DNA of 34,849 bases from Mycobacterium persicum. Its GTDB lineage: Bacteria; Actinomycetota; Actinomycetes; Mycobacteriales; Mycobacteriaceae. The DNA lies in NCBI RefSeq assembly GCF_002086675.1, contig NZ_MVIF01000063.1, positions 1-34,849 on the forward strand. The letters are read 5' to 3'. Below are positions 7,584-14,618 of the stretch, piece by piece (position 1 is the stretch's first letter; every line of letters begins with the position of its first letter). Position numbers and translations under genes: made by a program. The notes beneath the pieces were generated by a model, which saw only the letters and a program-made list of their open reading frames with translations, searched no databases and was not told the DNA's origin.

Positions 7584-8666
7584 TTATAGCGCGAGGTCGA
7601 CGTCGCCGACGGGAACCGAGACACAGATCTGCACGTCCTCGTCGGGACCCGTGGAAACGGCCCCGGTGACCAGGTTTCGCACCGTGCCCGAGGTCTTGCG
7701 CCGGGTGCAGGTGTGGCAGATGCCCATCCGGCAGCCGCTCTCGGGTGTCAAGCCGGCCGACTCCGCCTGCTCGAGCAGCGAGCGGCCGTCGTCGACGACG
7801 TCGATACCGCTGTCGGCGAAGGACACTCGGCCGCCCGAGGGGTTCGCCGGCGCCTCGAACACCGGAGGCACGAAGCTCTCGGTGACGACGTTGTCACAGT
7901 GCTCGCGCACCGCCTCGACCAATGATGTTGGGCCGCAGACGAACACCGCATCCGGCGTCGGCATGGCCATGGCCAGGTGGTCGGCGCCGAAGCGGCCCAC
8001 CAGATCACCAGCGCCGGAGCGGGTGTAGCCGTGCAGCACTCGCACACCCGGCAGTTCTTTGTGGGCGGCCAACTCCTCGCGATAGCACGCCTCCGCAGGC
8101 GTGCGCGCGTAGTGCACAAAGGCGACTTCGCCCTGATGACCCTCGGCAACCAGCGTGCGCAGCATCGCCATGACGGGGGTGATGCCACTGCCGCCGGAGA
8201 CGAGCAGCACCCGGCGCGGCCGCTGCGCCGGCAACACGAAGTCGCCGCCGACCCCGGCCAGGCCGACCACCATGCCGCGGCGGGCACGCTGGTACAGGTA
8301 GGTCGAGACCAGCCCGCCGTCGTGGTGGCCGATCGTCAGCTCGAGGGTCGGGCCGCCTTCGGCGTTGGCCGGTGAATAGCAGCGGGTGTGCCGGCGACCG
8401 TCGATGTCGACGGTGAGGTTGACGTACTGGCCGGCCTTGACGGTGTTGGCGGCGGTGAAGGTGCCGTTGGGAGCGAGGGTGAGGGTGACGCTGCGCGGCG
8501 TCTCGCGCCGCACCTCGATGACCTTGGCGCGGGCCTCACCCAACGTCCACGTCGGCGCCACCAGCTCGGTGTAGCGGTCGACGCCGTGCGGACCGGTGAG
8601 CAGGTCGACCAGGTCGGAACCCAGGACTCGCTTCGCAACGGCTTGGCTGAGCGTTTGAGTGAACAT
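7584..8666 (-). CDS. ferredoxin-type NAD(P)H reductase, desaturase electron donor
   Basis: This 360-residue flavoprotein has a C-terminal plant-type 2Fe-2S domain and passes electrons from NAD(P)H through FAD to the iron-sulfur centre and then to the desaturase. The FAD motif RCYSPAN is at residues 95-101, and the nucleotide-binding GGSGITP is at 158-164. The iron-sulfur cysteines are C312, C317, C320 and C348 (spacing 4, 2, 27). The layout equals Rv3230c, the known partner of DesA3. The ATG start codon lies inside a palindrome at 8659-8674 that resembles a FabR operator. The gene leads the reductase-desaturase operon. Confidence 0.9.
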   Translation of the reverse strand: MFTQTLSQAVAKRVLGSDLVDLLTGPHGVDRYTELVAPTWTLGEARAKVIEVRRETPRSVTLTLAPNGTFTAANTVKAGQYVNLTVDIDGRRHTRCYSPANAEGGPTLELTIGHHDGGLVSTYLYQRARRGMVVGLAGVGGDFVLPAQRPRRVLLVSGGSGITPVMAMLRTLVAEGHQGEVAFVHYARTPAEACYREELAAHKELPGVRVLHGYTRSGAGDLVGRFGADHLAMAMPTPDAVFVCGPTSLVEAVREHCDNVVTESFVPPVFEAPANPSGGRVSFADSGIDVVDDGRSLLEQAESAGLTPESGCRMGICHTCTRRKTSGTVRNLVTGAVSTGPDEDVQICVSVPVGDVDLAL

Positions 8667-8674
8667 ATGTACAC
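8659..8674. promoter_or_regulatory. FabR-box-like palindrome on the reductase start codon
   Basis: GTGAACATATGTACAC is a near-perfect palindrome (one mismatched pair), and it contains the start codon complement at 8664-8666. As I recall the E. coli FabR box, its reverse complement carries GCGAACACGTGTACGC, which matches here at 12 of 16 positions, including both GAACA and TGTAC half-sites. The adjacent regulator is FabR/DesT-like, so this is the prime operator candidate for the reductase-desaturase operon. Confidence 0.55.
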
Positions 8675-8722
8675 GGTGCGCCGGGATCTAGCTGTTCGTC
8701 AAGGGTTTCCGCAGGTCTGTGG

Positions 8723-8741
8723 TAGGGTTCACACAGTGAAC
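8723..8741 (+). promoter_or_regulatory. leaderless promoter and palindromic operator of the FabR-like regulator
   Basis: TAGGGT at 8723-8728 fits the mycobacterial TANNNT -10, and the GTG start at 8736 falls at the expected transcription start, so the message is probably leaderless. GTTCAC-ACA-GTGAAC at 8727-8741 is a perfect 6-3-6 palindrome spanning the end of the -10 and the start codon, well placed for autorepression. It shares the half-site GTGAAC with the other palindrome at 8659-8674. Confidence 0.5.
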
Positions 8742-9410
8742 GACCGTACTCCTAGCTCACGCTCACATCGGTCCGGCCAAGGCCGGGCCCGCGCCACCGT
8801 GTCGCGGGAGGAACGCAAGGAAGCCACCCGGCGCGCCATCGTCGCCGCCGCGCTCAAACTGCTGCAGGACCGCAGCTTCAGCGGCCTGAGCCTGCGCGAG
8901 GTGACCCGGGAGGCCGGGATCGTGCCGGCGGCGTTCTACCGGCACTTCGAGTCGATGGAGGCCCTGGGGCTGGTCCTGATCGACGAGTCGTTTCGCACCC
9001 TGCGTGACACGTTGCGCGGAGCGCGCGCCGGCAAGCTGGACCCGAACCGGGTGATCGAGTCGTCCGTGGAGATCTTGGTGGGCAGCGTCGCCGACAAGCG
9101 CGAACACTGGCGTTTCATCGTCCGGGAGCGCTCCACCGGACTATCGGTGCTGCGCTACGCCATCCGCACCGAGATCCGGCTGATCACCTCCGAGCTGGCC
9201 ACCGACCTGGCCCGCTTCCCGGGGCTCAACGAATGGAGCACCGAGGACCTCAACATCTTGGCGACACTGTTCGTCAACGCGATGATCGTCATCGCCGAGG
9301 CGATCGAGGACGCCCAGAGCGCCGAAGCGCTGCAGGAGATTCATCGAATCGCCGTCAAGCAGCTGCGGATGATCGCGATCGGTGTCGCCGGCTGGCAGAG
9401 CAAGTCCTGA
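8736..9410 (+). CDS. TetR-family regulator of the FabR/DesT type
   Basis: This 224-residue protein has a helix-turn-helix at about 51-72 (SLREVTREAGIVPAAFYRHF). The match to E. coli FabR is unusually close over this part: FabR, from memory, has [20 protein letters not shown] and then an ELGLTMVDES segment, here ALGLVLIDES. Further similarity includes the RERS motif (FIVRERSTG) and the C-terminal QLRMI. FabR and Pseudomonas DesT repress unsaturated fatty-acid synthesis in response to the acyl saturation state. The GTG at 8736 is chosen because a leaderless -10 and an operator precede it; the frame upstream overlaps the reductase antisense. It diverges from the reductase-desaturase operon. Its stop abuts that of katE inside the palindrome CCTGATCAGG (9406-9415). 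Confidence 0.88.
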   Translation: MNDRTPSSRSHRSGQGRARATVSREERKEATRRAIVAAALKLLQDRSFSGLSLREVTREAGIVPAAFYRHFESMEALGLVLIDESFRTLRDTLRGARAGKLDPNRVIESSVEILVGSVADKREHWRFIVRERSTGLSVLRYAIRTEIRLITSELATDLARFPGLNEWSTEDLNILATLFVNAMIVIAEAIEDAQSAEALQEIHRIAVKQLRMIAIGVAGWQSKS

Positions 9411-11531
9411 TCAGGCGGGCACCGAGTCGGTCTCGCGTTCCCACACACGGTGCTTGGCAAGGACTTTGGTGAATGCCTCGACGAAGTCGTCGGACAGGTC
9501 GTCGGCCGCCGCCTTGGTCGTGACCACCCCGTTGGAGACGAAGGCGTCGGTGCTCGCGGCGGTTTTCTCGGTTATCCCGGCCTTAGGCAGCAACTTGACG
9601 CCCGCACCGAAGGCCCCCACCGCCTTGAGGTGCTTGTAGGCCTCCGTCACGAAATGCATCGCGTAGCCGTCCTCCGACAGGGTCTTGACGGCGTCGGGCC
9701 CGCACGGCACCACGACCGCGTCGTAGAGGACCGACGACATGGTGGTGATCGCCCGGTCAACCGGGAGTTCGCCGCCGGATCCGCCGGCTAGCGTGCCACC
9801 TGCCTTGGGCGCCAGCACTTCTGCGACGGCGCCGCGGTTGCGGATCGCGTCTATGAAGCGCTGGGTTCCCACCACGTCGACGCCGTCGGCGGCCAGCACG
9901 GCGATCTTGCGGGTCTCGATACTGTCGGTGACGGTGTTGAGTTGCGAAAGCGCTGGGGAGGCAGGCATTTTATCGCCCGCCCTGTCCAAGAACGGCTGTT
10001 CTTCGGGCGCGGGCAGCCCTAGTTGTCCGGCGACCCGTACCGCCAGGTCGTGGTCGACGAGGTTCAGCTGATCCACCACGCGCACACGGATGTCCGGTGT
10101 TTCCACCTTGCCTAGCTCGAAGGCGTACGCGGCGACAATGTGTTTGGCCTCGACGGCAGACATGCTCTTCCAGAACATCCGGGCCTGGCTGTAGTGATCC
10201 TGGAAGCTTTCGGCCCGCTGGCGGATCTTATTGCCGTCGACTTTCTGGGTGTAGTGGCGGAATACGTTGTGGTCAGCCAGCGCCGGACAGCCGCCACCCA
10301 GGCTGTTCTTGTAGTAGCTGGACCTGCCCTGCGGAATCGTGTGCTGGCCATAGCCGTCGCGCTGGTTGTTGCGGACGTCGGCGACCGGCCGATTGACCGG
10401 CAGTTGCGCGAAATTGGGGCCGCCCAGCCTGATCAGTTGGGTGTCGAGGTAGGAGAAGTTACGGAACTGCAGCAGTGGATCGTTGGTGAAGTCGATTCCG
10501 GGTACCACGTTGGCGGTGTGGAAGGCCACCTGCTCGGTTTCGGCGAAGAAGTTGTCCGGGTTGCGATTAAGCACCATCTTGCCCACGCGGCGCACCGGAA
10601 CCTGTTCCTCGGGAATGATTTTGGTGGCGTCGAGCAAATCGAACTCGAAGTTGAACTCGTCACTTTCGGCGACCAGCTGCACTCCCAGCTCCCACTCCGG
10701 GTACTGGCCGGCCTCGATGGCTTCCCACAGGTCGCGCCGGTTGAAGTCGGGGTCCTTGCCGGCGACTTTCTGGCACTCGTCCCAGATCAGCGAGTGCACA
10801 CCCAGGCGCGGCTTCCAATGGAATTTCACAAACGTGCCTTCGCCTTGGGCGTTGACCAACCGGAAGGTATGCACGCCAAAGCCTTCCATCATCCGGTAAC
10901 TGCGCGGCAGCGCCCGGTCCGACATCAGCCACATGATCGTGTGCAGCGTCTCCGGCTGCAGCGACACGAAATCCCACAACGTGTCGTGCGCCGACTGCGC
11001 CTGCGGAATCTCGTTGTGCGGCTCCGGCTTGACGGCGTGCACAAAATCCGGGAACTTGATGCCGTCCTGGATGAAGAACACCGGGAAGTTGTTGCCGACC
11101 AGGTCGTAGTTGCCTTGATCGGTGTAGAACTTGGTGGCGAATCCGCGGACATCGCGCACCGTGTCCGCCGATCCGCGTGACCCGGCCACCGTGGAGAACC
11201 GCACGAAGACCGGCGTCTGCTTACCCGGTGTGGTGAGGAACTGCGCCGCGGTGTAGTCGGCAAGCCAGTCGTCATAGGGCTCGAAGTACCCGTAGGCTCC
11301 GGCGCCTCGGGCATGCACCACCCGTTCGGGGATCCGTTCATGGTCGAAGTGAGTGATCTTTTCCCGGGCGTGGAAATCCTCGAGCAGGGTGGGCCCACGT
11401 TCCCCCGCGGTGAGCGCGTCGTCGGTGTGGTCGACTCGCACGCCCTGCTGAGTGGTCAGATATCCGGTGCTCCCGGCTACCCGGCAGTCGTCAAGCTGCC
11501 GCTGCTTCGGGTTACCGTCGTTGGCTGCCAT
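9411..11531 (-). CDS. katE: large-subunit monofunctional catalase (HPII/KatE type)
   Basis: This 706-residue clade-2 catalase dismutates hydrogen peroxide with heme. The essential histidine is H73 in RVVHARGAGAYG. The distal asparagine is N147 in GNNFPVFFIQD, and the proximal heme tyrosine is Y361 in FRNFSYLDTQ. RFSTVAGSRGSADTVRD at 111-127 is a further signature. About 150 C-terminal residues form the flavodoxin/GATase-like domain typical of HPII enzymes. The ATG at 11531 is preceded by GGAGGG (complement 11536-11541). A GTTT-N15-GGGTAC element (11589-11565) matches the SigF promoter consensus. M. tuberculosis relies on KatG, so this gene marks a difference from that species. It has no spacing to the convergent FabR-like gene. 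Confidence 0.95.
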   Translation of the reverse strand: MAANDGNPKQRQLDDCRVAGSTGYLTTQQGVRVDHTDDALTAGERGPTLLEDFHAREKITHFDHERIPERVVHARGAGAYGYFEPYDDWLADYTAAQFLTTPGKQTPVFVRFSTVAGSRGSADTVRDVRGFATKFYTDQGNYDLVGNNFPVFFIQDGIKFPDFVHAVKPEPHNEIPQAQSAHDTLWDFVSLQPETLHTIMWLMSDRALPRSYRMMEGFGVHTFRLVNAQGEGTFVKFHWKPRLGVHSLIWDECQKVAGKDPDFNRRDLWEAIEAGQYPEWELGVQLVAESDEFNFEFDLLDATKIIPEEQVPVRRVGKMVLNRNPDNFFAETEQVAFHTANVVPGIDFTNDPLLQFRNFSYLDTQLIRLGGPNFAQLPVNRPVADVRNNQRDGYGQHTIPQGRSSYYKNSLGGGCPALADHNVFRHYTQKVDGNKIRQRAESFQDHYSQARMFWKSMSAVEAKHIVAAYAFELGKVETPDIRVRVVDQLNLVDHDLAVRVAGQLGLPAPEEQPFLDRAGDKMPASPALSQLNTVTDSIETRKIAVLAADGVDVVGTQRFIDAIRNRGAVAEVLAPKAGGTLAGGSGGELPVDRAITTMSSVLYDAVVVPCGPDAVKTLSEDGYAMHFVTEAYKHLKAVGAFGAGVKLLPKAGITEKTAASTDAFVSNGVVTTKAAADDLSDDFVEAFTKVLAKHRVWERETDSVPA

Positions 11532-11564
11532 TCGTCCCTCCAGCGTTAGGAATTCCAGACTTGG

Positions 11565-11589
11565 GTACCCGGCCGCGGCCGTGGCAAAC
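11565..11589 (-). promoter_or_regulatory. SigF-type promoter of katE
   Basis: On the minus strand, GTTT (11589-11586) is followed by 15 bases and then GGGTAC (11570-11565). This matches the mycobacterial SigF consensus GTTT-N15-17-GGGTA. The predicted transcription start near 11558 leaves a leader of about 26 bases containing the GGAGGG ribosome-binding site. Confidence 0.6.
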
Positions 11590-11615
11590 GACGGGTCCGC
11601 ACTGCCGCGGAGCCG

Positions 11616-11957
11616 TCACTGGTCATCCACGACCTCGAACAACGAGCCGCCGTCCTCGGGCGTGCCGTCGATTTGGCCTCGATGGGCGCGCCCGGGGCCG
11701 TCCTCTTCCCACCCGCCGTCCAGCCGGTCCGGCTCTTCGGCGGCGAGTCGGTCGTCGAGGGATTGCCCTTCGCGCTGCTCGCGCGCCGTCATCCCGAACC
11801 GGTCGGCCTCGCTCCAGTGCTCGGGTGGGTCCACCACGATGTCGCCGTCGTCGTTGCGGAGCTCGTCGGAGTCGGTGGATTCGTTCGGGTTGAGCGTGTC
11901 GCCGGGGCCGCCTTCCTCGGGGAAGTCCGCGGGATCGCTCAGCTCGCCGGTAGCCAT
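11616..11957 (-). CDS. DUF5709 family acidic protein
   Basis: This 113-residue, strongly acidic, probably disordered protein carries the conserved actinobacterial DUF5709 pattern WSEADRFGMTAREQREGQSL followed by DDRLAAEEPD. Its function is not known. I start at the ATG at 11957 (MATGELSDPADFPEEGG); the frame is open further up, but that part overlaps the GNAT gene antisense-like and lacks coding character. The promoter candidate GGTTT-N16-GGGCAA lies immediately upstream, so it may be a SigF-dependent stress protein like katE, which follows on the same strand after 84 bases. Confidence 0.75.
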   Translation of the reverse strand: MATGELSDPADFPEEGGPGDTLNPNESTDSDELRNDDGDIVVDPPEHWSEADRFGMTAREQREGQSLDDRLAAEEPDRLDGGWEEDGPGRAHRGQIDGTPEDGGSLFEVVDDQ

Positions 11958-11966
11958 TGGCAACGG

Positions 11967-11993
11967 TTGCCCGCAGCGTCCACCCGCTAAACC
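11967..11993 (-). promoter_or_regulatory. SigF-like promoter of the DUF5709 gene
   Basis: GGTTT (11993-11989), 16 bases, then GGGCAA (11972-11967) on the minus strand. The -35 is perfect and the -10 differs at one core position (C for T). The start codon at 11957 would leave almost no leader. Confidence 0.4.
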
Positions 11994-12027
11994 GGCCCGC
12001 CGAACCTGCTCGGGCCGGGCGGGATGC

Positions 12028-12633
12028 TCAGCGGGGTTCGCGCCACATCGGCCAGATCGGCGGCCCGCCGTGCGGCAGCATGATCTCGCCGGTGACGGTG
12101 AATCCGAAACGTTGGTAATAAGGGATGTTTTCGGGTTTCGAGGACTCGAGATAGGCCGGGCAGAACTCGGCGTCACAGCGGTCCAGCCGCGACCGCATCA
12201 AGGCCTGACCAAAGCCGCGTCCACGCACGCCCGGGTCACTGCCGATGACGGCCAAGTACCAGTGCGGTTCTTCGGGATGCGCGCGCTTCATCGCCTCCTG
12301 GACGGCGCGTGCGGTCGCTCCACGAAAGCCGAACACCCGCAAGAATGCCGGGGTCATGGCCAGCTCCGCCCGGCGGGTCTCCCGCCATTGATTCGGCGGA
12401 TCCCACAGGGCGGCGGCGCCGACGCCGGCGCCCTCGCACGCCACCTCGACGCCGCCGCGGGGCAGATGGTGGTGGCGGGTCATCGTCGCGAACACCCGAT
12501 GCAGGTGCGCGAGCCGGGACTTGTCGTGGGGAAGCAACCACCTCATCACCGGGTCGTCATAGAAGGCGCGGGCCAGGGTTCGGGACAGAACGCGGATGTC
12601 GGCCTTGTGCGCTGGACGCGCCTGGGGGGTCAC
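12028..12633 (-). CDS. GNAT family N-acetyltransferase (Rv0133-like)
   Basis: This 201-residue acetyltransferase has the acetyl-CoA motif VRGRGFGQALM at residues 136-146 (the R/QxxGxG/A pattern), preceded by the strand WYLAVIGSDPG and followed by YLESSKPENIPYYQRFGF, the usual motif B. It acetylates an unknown amine, and the adjacent, divergent fgd2 gives little hint of substrate. Its place between ephF and fgd2 equals Rv0133 in M. tuberculosis. No Shine-Dalgarno is evident before the ATG at 12633. Confidence 0.88.
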   Translation of the reverse strand: MTPQARPAHKADIRVLSRTLARAFYDDPVMRWLLPHDKSRLAHLHRVFATMTRHHHLPRGGVEVACEGAGVGAAALWDPPNQWRETRRAELAMTPAFLRVFGFRGATARAVQEAMKRAHPEEPHWYLAVIGSDPGVRGRGFGQALMRSRLDRCDAEFCPAYLESSKPENIPYYQRFGFTVTGEIMLPHGGPPIWPMWREPR

Positions 12634-12776
12634 CAGCCCAAACTAGTGGTAGCGCCGACGGATCGGCCAATCCACCTCCTTGCGTGCCCGATCGGCCATG
12701 CCAGTTCGGACCAGCCCCGTGCGCAGCGGTGCGCCGACGACTGTCGCAGCCCGGCCGGCGTGAGGCAAGCTCGATG

Positions 12777-12801
12777 GTGTGACAGGTCGCGTGACGGGTA
12801 G
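12777..12801 (+). promoter_or_regulatory. SigF-like promoter candidate before fgd2
   Basis: GTGT (12777-12780), 15 bases, GGGTAG (12796-12801). One mismatch separates the -35 from GTTT. The predicted start lies near 12808, three bases before the ATG at 12811, implying an almost leaderless transcript. The 177-base divergent region shows no better promoter. Confidence 0.35.
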
Positions 12802-12810
12802 TCGGAGCCG

Positions 12811-13896
12811 ATGACCGGCATCTCGCGACGGACGTTCGCCCGACTGGCCGCCGGAACCGGCGTGCTGGGGACCGGCGCGATATCCGCCGGATGCGGCACC
12901 CGGGGCGAGTCGACCGGCCCCACGCCGTCGCCGGCCAGGGGCATTGGAGTCGTGTTGTCCCACGAACAATTCCGCACCGATCAGCTGGTGGCGCAAGCCC
13001 GGGCCGCCGAAAATGCCGGGTTTGGGTACGCGTGGACCAGTGACCACCTTCAGCCGTGGCAGGACAATCAGGGTCACTCGATGTTTCCCTGGCTGACCCT
13101 GGCGTTAGTGGGTCAAAGCACCACCCGTATCTCGTTCGGCAGCGGGGTGACCTGCCCTACCTACCGCTACCATCCGACCACGGTGGCCCAGGCATTCGCC
13201 TCGTTGGCAATGCTGAGTCCGGGCCGGGTGTTCTTGGGGCTCGGCACTGGTGAGCGACTCAACGAACAGGCCGCCACCAACACGTTCGGCTCCTACCGGG
13301 AGCGCCACGACCGGCTGGTCGAGGCCATCAGGCTGATCCGCCAGCTGTGGAGCGGTGAGCGAATTTCGTTTGACGGACGTTATTTTCAGACGAACGCTCT
13401 AAAACTCTACGACCTGCCCGCCACGCCACCGCCGATCTTCGTGGCCGCCAGCGGTCCCAACAGCGCGGAGCTGGCCGGCCGGCACGGGGACGGTTGGATT
13501 ACCCAAGCCGGCGACCTCAAGAATCCGCGGCTGCTCGCCGCGTTCGCCGCGGGCGCACAGGCCGCCGGGCGTGACCCCGCGAATCTCGGCAAGCGTGCCG
13601 AGCTGTTCGCTGTCGTCGGTGACCACACGGCGGCCACCCGGGCCGCCGGCCTGTGGCGATTTACCGCCGGGGCCGTCGATCAGCCGAACCCGGTGGAGAT
13701 CCAGCGTGCCGCCGAGTCGAACCCGATCGAAAAGGTGCTCGCCAACTGGGCCGTCGGCACCGACCCGTCGACCCATATCGGTGCGGTACAGGCGGTGATC
13801 GATGCCGGTGCCATACCGTTTCTGCACTTTCCGCAGGACGACCCCACCGTCGCCATCGAGTTCTACGGCGCAAACGTCTTGCCCAAGTTGCGCTAG
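12811..13896 (+). CDS. fgd2: exported F420-dependent oxidoreductase Fgd2 (hydroxymycolate dehydrogenase)
   Basis: This 361-residue LLM-class F420 enzyme begins with a twin-arginine signal (SRRTF at 5-9), a hydrophobic stretch, and the lipobox ISAGC with C28 as the acylation site. It should therefore be exported by TAT as a lipoprotein. The barrel signature follows: GFGYAWTSDHLQPW, then GRVFLGLGTGERLNEQ. It is the counterpart of Rv0132c, first called Fgd2 and later reported as an F420-dependent hydroxymycolic acid dehydrogenase that makes ketomycolates. Neighbouring fbpC supports a mycolate role. Despite the name, it is not a cytosolic glucose-6-phosphate dehydrogenase. The ATG at 12811 gives an intact TAT signal. 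Confidence 0.9.
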   Translation: MTGISRRTFARLAAGTGVLGTGAISAGCGTRGESTGPTPSPARGIGVVLSHEQFRTDQLVAQARAAENAGFGYAWTSDHLQPWQDNQGHSMFPWLTLALVGQSTTRISFGSGVTCPTYRYHPTTVAQAFASLAMLSPGRVFLGLGTGERLNEQAATNTFGSYRERHDRLVEAIRLIRQLWSGERISFDGRYFQTNALKLYDLPATPPPIFVAASGPNSAELAGRHGDGWITQAGDLKNPRLLAAFAAGAQAAGRDPANLGKRAELFAVVGDHTAATRAAGLWRFTAGAVDQPNPVEIQRAAESNPIEKVLANWAVGTDPSTHIGAVQAVIDAGAIPFLHFPQDDPTVAIEFYGANVLPKLR

Positions 13897-13943
13897 CGAA
13901 TCGGACGGGTGCGCACCGCCCCCGCAGGGATCCGAATGCTCTC

Positions 13944-14004
13944 GTGCCCGCCTATGCGCGACAATTCTGTTGCGAGCCTGGGCTTGTCGCTACTAGGCGG
14001 GCAC
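13944..14004. repeat. long imperfect palindrome downstream of fgd2
   Basis: GTGCCCGCCTA (13944-13954) pairs perfectly with TAGGCGGGCAC (13994-14004). After a three-base internal mismatch, GCGACAA (13958-13964) pairs with TTGTCGC (13984-13990). The loop is 19 bases and contains CGAGCCTG. It lies 48 bases past the fgd2 stop and may end that transcript or represent a dispersed intergenic repeat. Confidence 0.65.
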
Positions 14005-14025
14005 AACCAGTAGCGCCTTCCCCGC

Positions 14026-14058
14026 AGACTCCTGTGGTACCCGGAGACTCCTGTGGTA
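14026..14058. repeat. 14-bp direct repeat
   Basis: AGACTCCTGTGGTA occurs at 14026-14039 and at 14045-14058, a 19-base period. The gene-free stretch 13897-14204 otherwise shows only the palindrome before it. Nothing in it reads as protein, apart from a short tail-like peptide on the minus strand that I do not trust. Confidence 0.7.
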
Positions 14059-14204
14059 GATGTGACTTCCGCCCCGGCGCGCGGTCACCGGCCCAGCCGG
14101 CTCCCCTCGGCCGATCCGAGGCCCACGCCCAAATACTGCGGCGTTGCTTAGCCAGCCTAAGCCGAAGTGCCTACCCGACAACGCAAATCGGCTCCATCGG
14201 AGCC

Positions 14205-14229
14205 GTTTGAACATCGCGCGGGTGGGTAG
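14205..14229 (+). promoter_or_regulatory. SigF-type promoter of the 73-residue gene
   Basis: GTTT (14205-14208), 15 bases, GGGTAG (14224-14229) fits the SigF consensus with the same spacing as the katE and ldtA elements. Transcription would start near 14236, giving a leader of about 38 bases that contains a strong GGAGGGAGGA ribosome-binding site. Confidence 0.55.
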
Positions 14230-14273
14230 CTCAATGGGTGTCGCTACTGATACCGACGGAGGGAGGACCACCG

Positions 14274-14495
14274 GTGAGCATCGAAACAGGTCATGTGACC
14301 GGCACCCGCGACAAGACTTACAACCTGATCTGGTACACCGAACAGTGCCTGGACAACGCGCTCCGGCTGGAGACCTACATCGAAGACGCCGAGCGTGACG
14401 GCGACCGCGAGACGGCCGACTTGTTCCGCAAGGCGCAGGCCGACAGCCGCAAGGGTGCCGAACTGGCGAAACAGCTTCTCGCACAAAGACTCTGA
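14274..14495 (+). CDS. small helical protein, probable stress protein
   Basis: This 73-residue soluble protein is predicted to be almost wholly helical, with two long amphipathic helices (NLIWYTEQCLDNALRLETYI and a second from about 44 to 72 rich in A, D, R, K). The GTG at 14274 is preferred because GGAGGGAGGA (14258-14267) sits seven bases upstream. An in-frame start at 14238 would skip that site. I recognise the pattern EDAERDGDxExAxxFRxAQxxSRKGAE as typical of small conserved actinobacterial proteins of unknown function. A SigF-type promoter precedes it and a hairpin follows, so it is probably a single-gene stress unit. M. tuberculosis appears to have fgd2 and fadE1 directly adjacent, without this gene; I cannot verify that here. 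Confidence 0.78.
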   Translation: MSIETGHVTGTRDKTYNLIWYTEQCLDNALRLETYIEDAERDGDRETADLFRKAQADSRKGAELAKQLLAQRL

Positions 14496-14518
14496 TTGCT
14501 TGGCGACTTTCGAACGGT

Positions 14519-14554
14519 CCGGGTCGCGACACGAAAACTGTGGCCGCGATCCGG
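14519..14554 (+). terminator. hairpin after the 73-residue gene
   Basis: CCGGGTCGCG (14519-14528) pairs with CGCGATCCGG (14545-14554), ten pairs including one G-U, with a 16-base loop. It begins 23 bases after the stop codon. No U tract follows, as is common in mycobacteria. Confidence 0.45.
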
Positions 14555-14572
14555 GTCCGCGGCATAGCATCC

Positions 14573-14600
14573 TTGCCTGACCCACCACCGCCCTTACGAT
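14573..14600 (+). promoter_or_regulatory. SigA-type promoter before fadE1
   Basis: TTGCCT (14573-14578), 16 bases, TACGAT (14595-14600). The predicted transcription start near 14607 leaves a short leader to the ATG at 14619, or a 50-base leader to the GTG at 14658. Confidence 0.4.
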
Positions 14601-14618
14601 GGGGTAGCTCCATCAACG

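Noticed and set aside
13993..14040. Tail-like peptide (SAGKALLVVPA) on the minus strand, like a quinone oxidoreductase C terminus
   Set aside because: Only about 15 residues look protein-like, and they overlap a palindrome arm and a direct repeat. This is too little to call a remnant.
14221..14295. tRNA-like start (GGTGGGTAGCTCAATGGG)
   Set aside because: It resembles a tRNA D-arm, but no GTTCGAA-type T-loop, anticodon arm or closing acceptor stem follows. The segment is better explained by the SigF-type -10 element and the leader of the 73-residue gene.
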